From positions 39,055-103,054 of the forward strand of contig NZ_LITM01000009.1 of NCBI RefSeq assembly GCF_001275675.1: a DNA stretch of 64,000 nucleotides. The letters run 5' to 3'. This DNA is from Lysinibacillus sp. FJAT-14745. Its GTDB lineage: Bacteria > Bacillota > Bacilli > Bacillales_A > Planococcaceae. A model generated the notes under the pieces. It was not told where the DNA came from. It did no database searches and saw only the letters and a list, made by a program, of their open reading frames with translations. A program made the translations under genes and the position numbers. Positions 8,102 through 18,724 of the stretch are shown here, piece after piece (the stretch's first letter is position 1; every line of letters starts with the position of its first letter).

Positions 8102-8564
8102 ATGTTTCCCCTCCTCATTGTAAATCTACTTCTATGATAATATAGAATCAGTCAACATCTAATATTGTACTTCATTAACCATGAAACGAAAAGCCTATTC
8201 GCTAAGTTTTCCTTTGTTTGTAACAAATTCGACATTTCTGTAACTATTGGATAAAATATGTCTTGAAATCCCCATTACTTGGACTATCTATCATCTTTTA
8301 GCATTTAAACTTAACTTCCTTACATGCTGTTATTTTTCCTCTTTTACACATTCGTATACCAAGAAAATCAAAATATCTTTTTAATAATAATCCATTAACT
8401 AAATAAGCTATACGATTATATTCTTCACCAATAAAGTATTTACAGGAAGTTAATGTTGAATAAATTACAGACACAATTTTGATACAAAAAAAAGAATCCG
8501 TTAGCTATTTGAAAGCAAACGGATTTTTGTCATTGTCAGCGAAACTATTTTACAAAATGAGTTC
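8102..8564. other. intergenic stretch: terminator plus AT-rich sequence
   Basis: Holds the cccA upstream region (the GAGGGG ribosome site next to the start) and, at 8487-8528, the terminator of the next minus-strand gene. The 300 bases between are AT-rich with no supported gene, repeat or hairpin. Confidence 0.5.
8487..8528 (-). terminator. intrinsic terminator of the 187-aa membrane protein gene
   Basis: On the minus strand AAATCCGTTTGC pairs with GCTAACGGATT and is followed by a T8 run. Confidence 0.85.
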
Positions 8565-9128
8565 TTATAATAAGTTTATGATATAATAGCTAATCAGTGC
8601 TAGTAAACCTAGGACACCTGAAACCGTGAAATAAAGTAGCTTCATTTTTAAACCTGACCAAAGCCAAACCCCGCAGTTTGCTGCAATCAAGCAAAACAAT
8701 GCAATATTATTTCCATTAAAATATGTAGTGTAAATTCGAATTGACATACTAAACAATAAAATAGCACCTAACAAATGGAAAACAGGAGCTAATAAATCAT
8801 TTTTTCGTGCCATTCGAAACGCCGTCAGAAATAATATCACCGCAGCTATTCCAACGACAACCGTTAAAATGATCATTAAGGATGATATTGTAAAATAAAT
8901 AGACAGCAGCATAATCATGGCGATACATATACCCGCAATTATAAGTAGCAGTTTTCTCTTTTCAGAAGGCAATATAGCTTGTTTATGGTGTACTGGTTCT
9001 AACTCCTCTAGATCCGCCCCCTCTGCATATAGAGCCGCTAAAAAATCACAGTAATGCTCTGGTAATAGCTTATTCTGCTTCCAAAACAAAATCTCATTCA
9101 AGATTATTTTTTTTCGAGGATTTGTCAT
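8565..9128 (-). CDS. multi-pass membrane protein of unknown function
   Basis: 187 residues from ATG 9128, preceded by TTTGGAGT; an in-frame ATG at 9146 lies upstream of that ribosome site. The N-terminal 55 residues are soluble (NPRKKIILNEILFWKQNKLLPEHYCDFLAALYAEG) and resemble the short helical N-domain of DUF2157-type membrane proteins. Then come about six hydrophobic spans grouped as pairs. It occupies the place between rpoD and cccA where B. subtilis has yqxD, so it is a lineage-specific insert. Monocistronic with its own terminator. Function unknown. Confidence 0.8.
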   Translation of the reverse strand: MTNPRKKIILNEILFWKQNKLLPEHYCDFLAALYAEGADLEELEPVHHKQAILPSEKRKLLLIIAGICIAMIMLLSIYFTISSLMIILTVVVGIAAVILFLTAFRMARKNDLLAPVFHLLGAILLFSMSIRIYTTYFNGNNIALFCLIAANCGVWLWSGLKMKLLYFTVSGVLGLLALISYYIINLL

Positions 9129-9374
9129 AATGTATACTCCAAACATTGCTTAATAATGGTTATTATTACAATTTTATCTTAAAACCTTTCATAACACATC
9201 TATATAAAGTAGCAAAAATAATAAGACTGCCTCATTCTAATTACTCGCTATAACATTTATCGAAAAAATATCTACTATGTTTAGTATGATCTAGGGATAA
9301 ATGATGAAAATTTTGCGCGGATATTTACTTCGCTTTCACAGGTAGTCTCCTATTTCATGCGAATATAATAGTAG

Positions 9375-9422
9375 CCTAAAAAAGGGCTACCTAATTAGTC
9401 ATCACTAATTAGGTAGCCCCAA
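9375..9422 (-). terminator. strong terminator of rpoD
   Basis: Perfect 16-bp stem GGGCTACCTAATTAGT / ACTAATTAGGTAGCCC (9384-9399 and 9404-9419) with a CATC loop, and T-rich on the minus-strand exit side. Confidence 0.9.
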
Positions 9423-9432
9423 CTTTTTATCT

Positions 9433-10560
9433 TTATTCTAAAAAGTCTTTTAAACGTTTGCTGCGAGAAGGGTGACGTAGCTTTCTAAGAGCTTTAGCTT
9501 CAATTTGGCGAATACGTTCACGTGTTACACCAAATACTTTCCCTACCTCTTCTAATGTACGTGTGCGACCATCATCTAAACCGAAACGTAAGCGAAGGAC
9601 ATTTTCTTCACGGTCAGTTAATGTGTCTAACACATCTTCTAATTGCTCTTTTAACAATTCATAAGCTGCATGGTCAGATGGAGATTGAGCTTCAGAATCC
9701 TCAATAAAGTCTCCTAAATGTGAATCATCTTCTTCTCCAATTGGTGTTTCAAGAGATACTGGTTCTTGTGCAATTTTTAAAATTTCACGTACTTTTTCAG
9801 GTGTTAAATCCATTTCTTCCCCAATTTCTTCAGGAGATGGCTCGCGACCTAAGTCTTGTAGTAATTGGCGTTGTACACGAATTAATTTATTAATTGTTTC
9901 TACCATATGCACTGGAATACGAATTGTACGTGCTTGGTCCGCAATTGCACGTGTAATCGCTTGGCGAATCCACCATGTTGCATAAGTGGAGAATTTAAAG
10001 CCTTTACGGTAGTCAAATTTCTCAACAGCCTTGATAAGCCCCATATTCCCCTCTTGAATTAAATCAAGGAATAGCATTCCACGGCCAACATATCGCTTTG
10101 CAATCGATACAACAAGACGTAAGTTCGCTTCTGCTAGGCGTTTACGCGCTTCTTCGTCACCTTGCTCAATACGTTCCGCTAATGCGATTTCTTGCTCGGC
10201 AGAAAGTAAATCAACTCGACCAATTTCTTTTAAATACATACGTACAGGGTCATTTATTTTAACACCCGGTGGTACACTCAAATCATTTAAATCAAAAGTC
10301 TCTTCGCTTGCTTCTTCTTTCATTAAGCTTTCTTCTTCAAACTCTTCTTTTCCAATGATTTGAATGTCTTTAGCCTTTTCAAGATCCTCAGCAAAGTGGA
10401 AAATCTCTTCGTTCTCCAATTCATAAGGCGCTAGTTTCTCTGAAATTTCTTTCATTGAAATTTCACCTTCTGTTTTTGCTTTTTCTTGTAGTATTTTTTT
10501 TGCTTCATCTAATGTAATTTCTACTTCTACCTCTTTTGAACGTTCTGACTTGTCCGCCAT
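9433..10560 (-). CDS. rpoD: housekeeping RNA polymerase sigma factor SigA/RpoD
   Basis: 375 residues, the usual Bacillales length. Region 1.1 is acidic (residues 1-95). Region 1.2 starts at [12 protein letters not shown] (103-114). Region 2 includes [22 protein letters not shown] and the -10 recognition helix around [19 protein letters not shown] (188-206). Region 3 follows, and region 4.2 carries the -35-binding helix [18 protein letters not shown] (345-362). Ends KRLKDFLE as in other SigA proteins. Lies 32 bases after dnaG, giving the dnaG-rpoD macromolecular synthesis operon, with a strong terminator after it. Confidence 0.98.
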   Translation of the reverse strand: MADKSERSKEVEVEITLDEAKKILQEKAKTEGEISMKEISEKLAPYELENEEIFHFAEDLEKAKDIQIIGKEEFEEESLMKEEASEETFDLNDLSVPPGVKINDPVRMYLKEIGRVDLLSAEQEIALAERIEQGDEEARKRLAEANLRLVVSIAKRYVGRGMLFLDLIQEGNMGLIKAVEKFDYRKGFKFSTYATWWIRQAITRAIADQARTIRIPVHMVETINKLIRVQRQLLQDLGREPSPEEIGEEMDLTPEKVREILKIAQEPVSLETPIGEEDDSHLGDFIEDSEAQSPSDHAAYELLKEQLEDVLDTLTDREENVLRLRFGLDDGRTRTLEEVGKVFGVTRERIRQIEAKALRKLRHPSRSKRLKDFLE

Positions 10561-10592
10561 AAACCTTCCTCCTTCTAAACAACCGAATCGGA

Positions 10593-12425
10593 TTAAATCG
10601 CCGATAACGATTTTCTTAAATGAATAATCTGTTGGGCGATTTCAAGTGCACGCGCATACTCATGCATCTTCTCCGCTTCCTTTGACTCATGCATCTTTTG
10701 TTGAATTTCTTGCTCAATTCTATATTTTTGCAGCTGACGTATTGAGTCTGTGACCTCTGCCTCTGCTTGGTCGGGGTCCCGTTCCGCTAAAGCCGCTTCC
10801 ATTACAATCTTACGTAATTCAGAGTCATCCAATATCTCAACAAAACGCTGATAATCAGGATGACCATATTCTTCATAAAATCCTACTAAGCGAACAAAAA
10901 CAGCCATATAGGCATCTCGTGCAAACGGATCTTTTTGCTCACTACGTAATACCCTGTCCACTACATCTATATTATGAAGCATATGAGCCAGTAATAAACG
11001 TTCGGCACGTTCAGCTGCGTCCATAGGCTTGTGTTGCTGAGTGACCGGCATCGAAGGCATTTGAACAGGCATTTCTACTTTTGCAGAACGCACCTGATTT
11101 GCCTCTAGCTTTCGGAATTGAGCATAAATCGCTTCTTCCGATATGTTTGTTTCATTCGATAGCTGCCTTATATACAGATCTCGTTCAACTGGTGATGATC
11201 TACCTACCAGTTGTTCAAGAACTTCTTGGATATATTGAAGCGTATCATTTTCAAACTGAAAGTTCTTATTTCGTCTAGCATGCATCATCATAAAAGCAAT
11301 ATACGCATGAGGGTTTTCCAAAATTTGTTCTTTAAATGCTTGTCCACCTAAACTACGAATGTATTCATCGGGATCTAGCTTATCTGGTAATACCGCAATA
11401 TTGACTTTCATACGTTCCGTTTGCAGTAACTGCGCTGCTCTTTTTGCCGCATCAAAACCAGCATTATCACCGTCATAGCAAATCGTAATCTGCTCTACTA
11501 AGCGCTTTAGCTTTGTGATATGCTGATTCGTAAGCGAGGTGCCCATTGTTGCTACAGCATTCGTTACGCCAACAGAGGTTGCTGCTAAAACATCCATAAA
11601 CCCTTCCATCAATACTACTTGACGATTTTTTCTAATTGAGGTTCGTGCTTTATCTAGGTTATATAGCACTTCACTCTTTTGAAAAATCGGTGATTCTGGA
11701 CTATTTAAATATTTTGCCTCTTCACCAGTCGATGCAAGAATTCGTCCTGAAAATGCTATAATCTTACCGTTCTCATCACGAATAGGAAACATAATACGCC
11801 CTCTAAAACGATCAAAATAGCGTTCTTCCCCTTCACGCTTAATAACTAAACCACTTTCAGCGATTTCTTGTAAGTTATAACCTTTTCTTTCAAGCAATAT
11901 CGTTAATGCATCAAAGCTAGGAAGAGACCATCCAATGCTATTAGATTCTATAAGTTCCCTTGTAAATCCTCTTTCTAGCAAATAATTTAAAGGTTCTTCA
12001 CCATCTTCAGTATTTAACAGTAAATGATGAAAAAAATCTGCTGCAAAAGCGTGTGCTTCTTTCATCCTTTCTTCCGCTTTAGATACCTTTTTCGCTACTT
12101 CAGGTAAACTAGGCCCAACATCTAAATGTATGCCAACACGTTCACCAAGTTTCACGACTGCGTCAGGAAAAGAAATACCTTCTATATCCATGACAAAAGT
12201 AATAGCATTACCACCTGCACCACAACCAAAGCAATGAAAAATTTGTTTGTCTGATGACACAGAAAAAGATGGCGTTTGTTCTCCGTGAAATGGACAGAGG
12301 CCAAACCAATTTCGCCCACGCTTTGTAAGCTGCATGTATTCGCTTATGACATCAACAATTTCTGATTGTGTGCGAATCTGTTCAATCACTTCTTCAGGAA
12401 TCTTCCCTGCCAAATCCATCACCAT
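10593..12425 (-). CDS. dnaG: DNA primase DnaG
   Basis: 610 residues. The CHC2 zinc-binding domain is at the N-terminus ([11 protein letters not shown] and HCFGCGAGG; Cys44, His47, Cys65, Cys68), followed by the RNA polymerase domain with the TOPRIM acidic motif ([12 protein letters not shown] near residue 270; a [13 protein letters not shown] segment near 315), and a C-terminal helicase-binding domain rich in helix. It makes RNA primers at the replication fork. The start is uncertain: ATG 12425 and ATG 12419 are both in frame and neither has a strong ribosome site. The upstream gene yqfL has its own terminator, so dnaG probably starts a transcription unit with rpoD. Confidence 0.97.
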   Translation of the reverse strand: MVMDLAGKIPEEVIEQIRTQSEIVDVISEYMQLTKRGRNWFGLCPFHGEQTPSFSVSSDKQIFHCFGCGAGGNAITFVMDIEGISFPDAVVKLGERVGIHLDVGPSLPEVAKKVSKAEERMKEAHAFAADFFHHLLLNTEDGEEPLNYLLERGFTRELIESNSIGWSLPSFDALTILLERKGYNLQEIAESGLVIKREGEERYFDRFRGRIMFPIRDENGKIIAFSGRILASTGEEAKYLNSPESPIFQKSEVLYNLDKARTSIRKNRQVVLMEGFMDVLAATSVGVTNAVATMGTSLTNQHITKLKRLVEQITICYDGDNAGFDAAKRAAQLLQTERMKVNIAVLPDKLDPDEYIRSLGGQAFKEQILENPHAYIAFMMMHARRNKNFQFENDTLQYIQEVLEQLVGRSSPVERDLYIRQLSNETNISEEAIYAQFRKLEANQVRSAKVEMPVQMPSMPVTQQHKPMDAAERAERLLLAHMLHNIDVVDRVLRSEQKDPFARDAYMAVFVRLVGFYEEYGHPDYQRFVEILDDSELRKIVMEAALAERDPDQAEAEVTDSIRQLQKYRIEQEIQQKMHESKEAEKMHEYARALEIAQQIIHLRKSLSAI

Positions 12426-12584
12426 CTTTAAATTACGTTATAAAACACAATTCGCTATCCGATTTAAAAATCCTTTATTTCTCGACAAAAAAATAGGATT
12501 TTTCTCTTAATAAATATTTTTACCACAATTTTATTATTATAAAACAAAAATCAGTTTTTATCTATACTATTTTCACAACCGACT

Positions 12585-12618
12585 CAAAAAAACCGCCTCT
12601 TATAACCGAGGTGGTTTA
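12585..12618 (-). terminator. intrinsic terminator of yqfL
   Basis: AACCACCTC / GAGGCGGTT stem on the minus strand with one G-T pair, followed by T7. Confidence 0.85.
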
Positions 12619-12632
12619 TCATCATTCGTTTC

Positions 12633-13445
12633 TTATTTACAGTTCGAGATATGCTCAATAATGACGTTAGCTGTTTCCTCAACAGCTTTGTTTGTCACAT
12701 CAATAACCTTACAACCGATTTTAGCGACAATTTTTTCAAAATGCTGGATTTCTTCTAATATTCGATTATGCTGTGCATAGATAGCATCATCATTCAATCC
12801 AAGAGATATTAATCTCTCTTTTCTAATTGAGTTTAATTTATCAGGAGAAATAATTAAACCAATACATTTTTTAGGATCAATTTTTAATAGTTCTTCTGGT
12901 GGCTCCACTTCTGGTACTAAAGGTACGTTCGCTACCTTATAGCGTTTATGTGCTAAATATTGTGATAACGGCGTTTTAGAGGTACGTGAAACACCGACTA
13001 GCACAATATCAGCCTGTAATAGACCACGTGGATCTCTACCATCATCATATTTTACTGCAAATTCAATAGCCTCAATTTTTTTAAAATAATCATCATCTAG
13101 CTGGTGAACAATTCCTGGTGCTTCTAATGGGAATTCTTCCACAAAAGTTGCCATTGTTTTTAAAGCAGGCCCTAAAATATCAACAGCATATATCTTTTCT
13201 TGCTCACACAGTTCATGTAATATCGAACGCATTTCCTGGCGAACAAGCGTGTACACAATAAATGCCTTCTGTTTCGCTGCAAGGCCAACAATTTTCCGAA
13301 TGAGCTCCTCTGATTGTATATGAGGAAAACGACGAATTACCGTGTTTTCCAAACCAGGTCGAAATTGGCTAATAACTGCTTTCGCTACTTGATCACCAGT
13401 TTCACCGACTGAATCAGATACAACAAAAACTCGTAGTCTTTTCAT
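12633..13445 (-). CDS. yqfL: pyruvate, phosphate dikinase regulatory protein (DUF299, YqfL)
   Basis: 270 residues from ATG 13445, which has AAGGAGAG nine bases upstream; a longer in-frame start would overlap ccpN. Members of this family are bifunctional: ADP-dependent Ser/Thr kinase and Pi-dependent phosphorylase acting on pyruvate, phosphate dikinase. Seen here: the N-terminal [18 protein letters not shown] and the phosphate-binding loop GVSRTSKT (residues 151-158). It follows ccpN directly, the conserved Bacillales pair that ties gluconeogenic gene control to PEP-pyruvate interconversion. The dikinase itself is not in the window. In B. subtilis the partner is reported to influence CcpN action. 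Confidence 0.93.
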   Translation of the reverse strand: MKRLRVFVVSDSVGETGDQVAKAVISQFRPGLENTVIRRFPHIQSEELIRKIVGLAAKQKAFIVYTLVRQEMRSILHELCEQEKIYAVDILGPALKTMATFVEEFPLEAPGIVHQLDDDYFKKIEAIEFAVKYDDGRDPRGLLQADIVLVGVSRTSKTPLSQYLAHKRYKVANVPLVPEVEPPEELLKIDPKKCIGLIISPDKLNSIRKERLISLGLNDDAIYAQHNRILEEIQHFEKIVAKIGCKVIDVTNKAVEETANVIIEHISNCK

Positions 13446-13464
13446 GCTGCTCTCCTTCAAATAT

Positions 13465-14097
13465 TTAGACATTTTGTACTAGCGATAAGAAAGCTCGTGT
13501 AATCGTCGTTTTCGTCAGACGACCAACGATAGTTAATCCACCTTCTTGTGGCTCTACTACTGGTAGCGAATCAACTTCTCGTTCAATTAGTTTATTCGCT
13601 GCGACAACTAAAGAATCTGATCTCTCACAGTACGAAATATTTGGCATACGTGTCATTATTATATGTACAGGAATTTTGTTTAAATCCTGCGTGCCAATAC
13701 TTGTTCGTAGTAAATCCTTACGAGAAAGTACCCCTGTCAAAAATTCATTCTTATCTACGACAAAAAGTGTTCCAACATCCTCTGAAAACATGAAGCAAAT
13801 CGCATCATAAACAGTCATTGTTTCCGGTACAACAACTGGTCCTGAATGAAAATCTTTCACCTTTAAATTATGAATACTATCCATCAATGTAACAGATGTT
13901 TTTTTACCTGAATAGAAATAGCCTACACGAGGTCTAGCATCTAAAAAGCCCGCCATTGTGAGTATAGCTAAATCTGGTCTTAAAGTTGCTCTTGTCAGAC
14001 TGAGACGTTCTGCAATATGTTCGCCTGTGATTGGGCCGTTTTCTTTCACAATTTGTAAAATGTCTTCCTGACGTTTATTGAGTTCGATTGGACTCAC
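13465..14097 (-). CDS. ccpN: transcriptional repressor CcpN (HTH + two CBS domains)
   Basis: 210 residues. A winged HTH of the GntR/HTH_11 kind occupies about residues 5-60 ([27 protein letters not shown], then [10 protein letters not shown]). Two CBS domains follow: one with [28 protein letters not shown], the other with [17 protein letters not shown] and EVDSLPVV. CcpN represses gluconeogenic genes (gapB, pckA in B. subtilis) on glucose and senses nucleotides through the CBS pair. The start is GTG, preceded by GAGGCG; the N-terminus [10 protein letters not shown] matches homologues, so the start is credible despite short spacing. Confidence 0.95.
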   Translation of the reverse strand: MSPIELNKRQEDILQIVKENGPITGEHIAERLSLTRATLRPDLAILTMAGFLDARPRVGYFYSGKKTSVTLMDSIHNLKVKDFHSGPVVVPETMTVYDAICFMFSEDVGTLFVVDKNEFLTGVLSRKDLLRTSIGTQDLNKIPVHIIMTRMPNISYCERSDSLVVAANKLIEREVDSLPVVEPQEGGLTIVGRLTKTTITRAFLSLVQNV

Positions 14098-14187
14098 CGC
14101 CTCAAATCTAATAGTGTTATACTTATGCTCAATTATTATATACTATTTTAATAATTATTGCGAAGAAAAGAACTACATGCTACAATA

Positions 14188-14216
14188 TTGACACATACGC
14201 TTGCTCTAGATGTATT
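14188..14216 (+). promoter_or_regulatory. predicted sigma-A promoter of the glyQS T-box leader
   Basis: -35 TTGACA at 14188-14193, 17-bp spacer, -10-like TGTATT at 14211-14216, just upstream of the T-box stem I. Confidence 0.6.
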
Positions 14217-14221
14217 TTCGA

Positions 14222-14446
14222 GTAATTTGCGTTATATAGGCGATGACGGGAAAAAAGTATCTGTTCCACTTTAAAGCGAGTAGAAGATGGTGAAAGTCTA
14301 CATAGCAACAGAGAAAAGGCACTCCTTGAGCTAACTTTTTGAAAAGAGGTTTTAAACAACACGTTTAAAACAATCAGGGTGGAACCGCGGGTTTTAGCAC
14401 TCGTCCCTGGGCATTTATTGTGCCCGGAGACGGGTGCTATTTTTAA
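14222..14446 (+). promoter_or_regulatory. T-box riboswitch, glycine type
   Basis: The T-box sequence AGGGTGGAACCGCG is at 14376-14389, followed by the terminator GCACTCGTC... / GACGGGTGC (14397-14437) and a T run. The stem I distal part (GAGTAGAAGATGGTGAAAGTC) resembles the glyQS leader of B. subtilis. A GGC triplet at 14318-14320, followed by A, is in the place expected for a glycine specifier codon; I inferred this, not folded it. Uncharged tRNA-Gly should stabilise the antiterminator and switch on the synthetase. Confidence 0.9.
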
Positions 14447-14548
14447 TTTAGTCCTACCTAAATTAAAAATATTTAGCGAATTTATCTATAAATACGCTAA
14501 AACAAATTCAAAGTTCACTCTTTGAAAACTACAAAGGAGGCTATTTTT

Positions 14549-15934
14549 ATGGCTAACAAATCAATGGAAACAATTGTATCATTAGCGAAGCATCGCGGCT
14601 TTGTCTTCCCAGGTTCTGAAATCTACGGAGGCTTAGCAAACACTTGGGATTACGGTCCACTAGGTGTTGAATTAAAAAACAATGTAAAAAAAGCATGGTG
14701 GCAAAAATTTGTCCAAGAATCAGAGCACAACGTTGGGATAGATGCTGCAATTTTAATGAACCCAAAAGCTTGGGTTGCTTCTGGTCACGTTGGTAACTTT
14801 AATGATCCAATGATTGATTGTAAAGCATGTAAAGCGCGCCATCGTGCTGATAAAATCATCGAGGATGCTGCACTAGCAAAAGGCGATGAAATCATTGTCG
14901 ATGGTATGACATTTGACCAAATGAAAGAAACGATGATTAAGTATGACGTAGTGTGCCCAGATTGTGGTAAAGCTGATTTTACAGATATTCGTCAATTTAA
15001 TTTAATGTTTAAAACATTCCAAGGTGTAACAGAATCTTCTACTAACGAAATTTATTTACGCCCAGAAACAGCACAAGGTATTTTCGTGAACTTTAAAAAC
15101 GTACAACGTTCTATGCGTAAACGTACACCATTCGGTATTGCACAAATCGGTAAATCATTCCGTAACGAAATTACTCCAGGTAACTTCACTTTCCGTACAC
15201 GTGAATTTGAACAAATGGAATTGGAATTTTTCTGTAAGCCAGGCGAGGACCTTGAATGGCACGCATACTGGAAGGAATTTTGTAAAAATTGGTTATTAAA
15301 TTTAGGCATGAAAGAAGAGTCTATGCGTCTTCGTGATCATGAAGACGACGAATTGTCTCACTACTCAAATGCTACAACTGATATCGAATTTAAATTCCCA
15401 TTCGGTTGGGGCGAGCTATGGGGCGTAGCGGATCGCACAGATTTCGATTTAAAACAGCATATGGAGCATTCTGGTGAAGATTTCACTTACATCGATCCAG
15501 TATCAAACGAACGTTATGTTCCATATTGTATCGAGCCTTCTTTAGGTGCAGACCGTGTAACATTAGCATTCCTTTGCGATGCTTATGACGAGGAAGAGCT
15601 TGAAGGCGATGATAAGCGTACAGTTTTACGCTTCCACCCTGCTCTAGCGCCATTTAAAGCAGCAGTCCTACCACTTTCTAAAAAGCTTTCAGATGAAGCT
15701 ACAAATGTATGGGCAGAGCTTCGCAAAGCATTCCCAGTTGACTTTGACGAGTCTCAATCAATCGGTAAACGTTACCGTCGTCAAGACGAAATTGGTACAC
15801 CATTCTGTATCACATACGACTTTGACTCACAAGAGGATGGTCAAGTTACAGTGCGTCATCGTGATTCAATGTCTCAAGTTCGTATGCCAATTACAGATGT
15901 TAAAGCATACATTGAAAAACATCTTCAATTCTAA
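14549..15934 (+). CDS. glyQS: glycyl-tRNA synthetase, single-chain (alpha2) type
   Basis: 461 residues from ATG 14549, preceded by AAAGGAGG. Class II aminoacyl-tRNA synthetase of the eukaryote/archaea-like dimeric GlyRS class (as in Staphylococcus and mycobacteria), not the two-gene GlyQ/GlyS type of B. subtilis. Seen: motif 1 region [20 protein letters not shown], zinc-type cysteines ([15 protein letters not shown]), motif 2 around [22 protein letters not shown], motif 3 around [14 protein letters not shown], and the anticodon-binding domain from about residue 360. It charges tRNA-Gly. Controlled by the T-box in front of it. Oriented opposite to ccpN. Confidence 0.97.
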   Translation: MANKSMETIVSLAKHRGFVFPGSEIYGGLANTWDYGPLGVELKNNVKKAWWQKFVQESEHNVGIDAAILMNPKAWVASGHVGNFNDPMIDCKACKARHRADKIIEDAALAKGDEIIVDGMTFDQMKETMIKYDVVCPDCGKADFTDIRQFNLMFKTFQGVTESSTNEIYLRPETAQGIFVNFKNVQRSMRKRTPFGIAQIGKSFRNEITPGNFTFRTREFEQMELEFFCKPGEDLEWHAYWKEFCKNWLLNLGMKEESMRLRDHEDDELSHYSNATTDIEFKFPFGWGELWGVADRTDFDLKQHMEHSGEDFTYIDPVSNERYVPYCIEPSLGADRVTLAFLCDAYDEEELEGDDKRTVLRFHPALAPFKAAVLPLSKKLSDEATNVWAELRKAFPVDFDESQSIGKRYRRQDEIGTPFCITYDFDSQEDGQVTVRHRDSMSQVRMPITDVKAYIEKHLQF

Positions 15935-15950
15935 ATTCATAAGTATATAA

Positions 15951-15983
15951 AGAGGGAGTCGCATTTCCAGCGACTCCCTCTTG
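15951..15983. terminator. shared terminator of convergent glyQS and HD-GYP-like genes
   Basis: GAGGGAGTCGC / GCGACTCCCTC, 11-bp perfect stem with a 7-nt loop. Confidence 0.85.
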
Positions 15984-17729
15984 TCATATCTTTAATGATG
16001 AAAACAAGCGCTCTTGCATCTTCTCCTCAAAGGAAAACCTTTTCATACTCATACCGACTAAGCTAATAAGTAATTCCTCAATATCTACAAGCGAATAAAA
16101 AAGGAACGTTCCTTCTCGCATTGGGCGAACTCTCTTATCGACTGCGAGTTCATCCCCAATAAAGTAAGCTACATTTACGTTACAATGTTCCATTAATTGC
16201 GTAATGCGCTGATCATCATCTGGATTAATAAAAAACGGCACAATTTTATCAATATATAAAATACTTTGCACAAGTTTTATGAAGAAATTTTCACGAAGTG
16301 AAGTTTCCACAACTAATATAGTTGTTTTCTCATGCTGATAATCCATATATAATACATTTAATTGCTCGTCTAATAATTGCTTTAGAATATTTATAGAATT
16401 CCTATATTTTGTCATATCCGTTTGAATTTCTCTCGTTAATAAACGTAGAATTCGAAAGGCAGGTAAAAATATTTTTAAAACAATTTCTTTAGGATGTAAA
16501 TGATCTATTAATTTATTAAAGTAGACTCTTAAGCTGTTTTCGTCACAGCGAATTAATTGTTCTATAAATAAGTTAAAAATTTCTTCAAAGCTGTTAGCAC
16601 GATAATCGATCATTTTCGAAATTTTCACACTATAATTCAAAGGTAAAATCATAGACTTTTGTTCATCCAATAGCTTAACTTTAGGTAACGTTGGGAATAA
16701 ATCATAGACAAGTTCTACTTGTGCACTTCGATTATCAGATAGTTGAACGAGTGAGTTGACAGGATAAATCCCTAAGCACTCTACAAATTTGTGCATAAAT
16801 TTCTCGTTATATAAATGTCGATCACGATATAAAACAGCTAACGCATCTGTTGCAGCATATCCCGAATGATATACTCGCTTTGATGTCATTGCTGAATAAA
16901 CATCAATAATTTGCAGTAATTGAACTCCGTCACACATTTCATCCTCACATAGCCGATTCGGATAACCTTGACCGGCAAAGCGCTCATGATGATCACGTGC
17001 GAAATAGGCAATATCCTCTTCCCCATTTTCTATAAGCATCTCAAAACCTTTAGTCGTATGAGTTTTAACAATGTCAAACTCATCTTCTGATAATTTTCGT
17101 TTTAAATTTAATATTTCTTGTGGAATAAACACCTTCCCAATATCGTGGAACAAATAGCCCCTTGCTAGTGTTTCAATATCTGTTAAACCTAAATAACGTG
17201 CAAAAATTGTACCTAAAATGAAAACATCAAATGAATGAACAAATGAATATTCATCCCATTCTTTTAATCGCATGAGTAATTCATAGCGATGTCTTTTTTC
17301 TAAAATTTGTTCAAAAACACCTCGTACATAAGCAGTATCTTGGATGCTTTTTAAAATTTGACCATAGCGTAATTCATGCACAACATTCTCTAATGTAGTC
17401 ATAAAAAGGTTACTTACTGTATCTTTATATTCATCTACCTCATCCTTTTTATCCAATAATGGTGCAAACACATCCTCGAAATCCCTTGTACGCTGAACAC
17501 TTAAATCATGCACAATTCGGACTGAATCAGTTGGTAAATATACAGATAATTCGTCTACTTTTCTAAGTTTAAGTAAGGCAATAATTCGTTCAGTTAAAAC
17601 TAGATCTTTTTTAGCTAGTAAACGATAATCAGAAAATATATCTTCAGCTACAATATCATTTGCTTCAACTTCATCAATACTTAACGTCACTTTTCTTAGC
17701 ATATTTTCTGCCACATACGCAATGTTCAA
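15984..17729 (-). CDS. HD-GYP-like phosphodiesterase domain protein with long C-terminal region
   Basis: 581 residues. An N-terminal region of about 160 residues precedes an HD-GYP-type domain: His165, HDIGK at 195-199, His224, DHHER at 246-250, AGQGYP at 252-257 and DVYSAMTSKRVY at 276-287. The metal ligands are kept, but canonical HHExxDGxGYP is here HHERFAGQGYP and DxYDALTS is DVYSAMTS, so it is a variant. It may hydrolyse a cyclic dinucleotide such as c-di-GMP or only bind it. The last 280 residues have no domain I recognise. The start is TTG 17729, 14 bases after GGAGGG, so a start at codon 10 (ATG) is possible. Confidence 0.8.
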   Translation of the reverse strand: MNIAYVAENMLRKVTLSIDEVEANDIVAEDIFSDYRLLAKKDLVLTERIIALLKLRKVDELSVYLPTDSVRIVHDLSVQRTRDFEDVFAPLLDKKDEVDEYKDTVSNLFMTTLENVVHELRYGQILKSIQDTAYVRGVFEQILEKRHRYELLMRLKEWDEYSFVHSFDVFILGTIFARYLGLTDIETLARGYLFHDIGKVFIPQEILNLKRKLSEDEFDIVKTHTTKGFEMLIENGEEDIAYFARDHHERFAGQGYPNRLCEDEMCDGVQLLQIIDVYSAMTSKRVYHSGYAATDALAVLYRDRHLYNEKFMHKFVECLGIYPVNSLVQLSDNRSAQVELVYDLFPTLPKVKLLDEQKSMILPLNYSVKISKMIDYRANSFEEIFNLFIEQLIRCDENSLRVYFNKLIDHLHPKEIVLKIFLPAFRILRLLTREIQTDMTKYRNSINILKQLLDEQLNVLYMDYQHEKTTILVVETSLRENFFIKLVQSILYIDKIVPFFINPDDDQRITQLMEHCNVNVAYFIGDELAVDKRVRPMREGTFLFYSLVDIEELLISLVGMSMKRFSFEEKMQERLFSSLKI

Positions 17730-17774
17730 GCATTATGTGACTCCCTCCTTCTTCGATAAGACTGCGTTGTTCAT

Positions 17775-17915
17775 CAATTATGCCACGGCATAATTGCGTC
17801 CGGAATCAGCTTAACTTCTTTCGCATATGTAACTGACGTTTCACTTACGTTACAAAAACATTTATAGCTGAAGCTTTGCTTTCGCTACAGAAAATATTTG
17901 GCTGAAAGTAGTTAA
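17775..17915 (+). repeat. dispersed repeat family A, copy A2
   Basis: Head CAATTATGCC-AC-GGCATAATTG, then CGTCCGGAATCAGC, a diverged core with GCTTTGCTTTCGCTACAG, and tail GGCTGAAAGTAGTTAA. Confidence 0.8.
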
Positions 17916-18025
17916 AATGCTTTTGCTGATAGAGGCTTATTTTACATTTTATATGTATGTCAAATTTATATAAATTGGCCTAGTTTCAATGGGTACGAAA
18001 CGTATAAGTAATACAAGAATAGTAT

Positions 18026-18052
18026 CAATTATGCCTCGACATAATTGCGTCT
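18026..18052 (+). repeat. family A head palindrome fragment
   Basis: CAATTATGCC-TC-GACATAATTG plus CGTC, with no core or tail. A solitary head. Confidence 0.65.
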
Positions 18053-18440
18053 ATATCATTTACAATATCATAGATTAAAATGCCTTTTCAACTAGTTTAT
18101 GGTACTCGAATGAATAGTTACTACTATGTTTATGTTAAAAACTATTTTAAAATTAGTAATTTATATCTAACGCATTCCTTTAACAACAGCTATTAATTTG
18201 AAACCAAAAAGATATAAGGTCCTATATAAAGGATTGAAAAGTGTATTTTTATAATTTATAGTTAAATTTATCTCATAAATAATATTTCTGTAAATTATAA
18301 AAGATTAATCAATTTGTCCTAATACTATTAGCAAACATTCAATAAAAATATACAAACATTACCATTTTGGAAAAATAACTACTCATTTTTACATTCTGGA
18401 ACATTGGAAATTGATCATTTTTATGTATTTTACCCAACTT

Positions 18441-18545
18441 TTGTCTCACCACAAAAGTCGGAGATGACATTTGTTATACGTATTTTAATTGATATATAGG
18501 ATTAGAAATAAGTCCTCTGTCCCTAAACAGATGATCGTTCGACCC
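18441..18545 (-). repeat. decayed family B-like trace
   Basis: CTCACCACAAAAGTCGGAGA then TGACATTTGTTATACGT aligns with the outer flank of the family B copy at 40466 (TTCATCACCAAAAGTTGTGG then ATGACTTTTGTTAAAACGT). Farther in, a GTTCGACCCTG-type match is weak. Confidence 0.4.
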
Positions 18546-18724
18546 TGAAAGCACCCTAGTTGGATAATATCTACTCCATGTTGATGAACAAGCCATTTTC
18601 CCATGTTAATTTTTAGCAGTATAAAATTTCCTCTATTCTCAGCTTCATCATTTTGATATAAATAAAGTATTATAGTTAATCATATATGTTAAATAACAAT
18701 AATTTAACAATTAATAGAGGTTCC

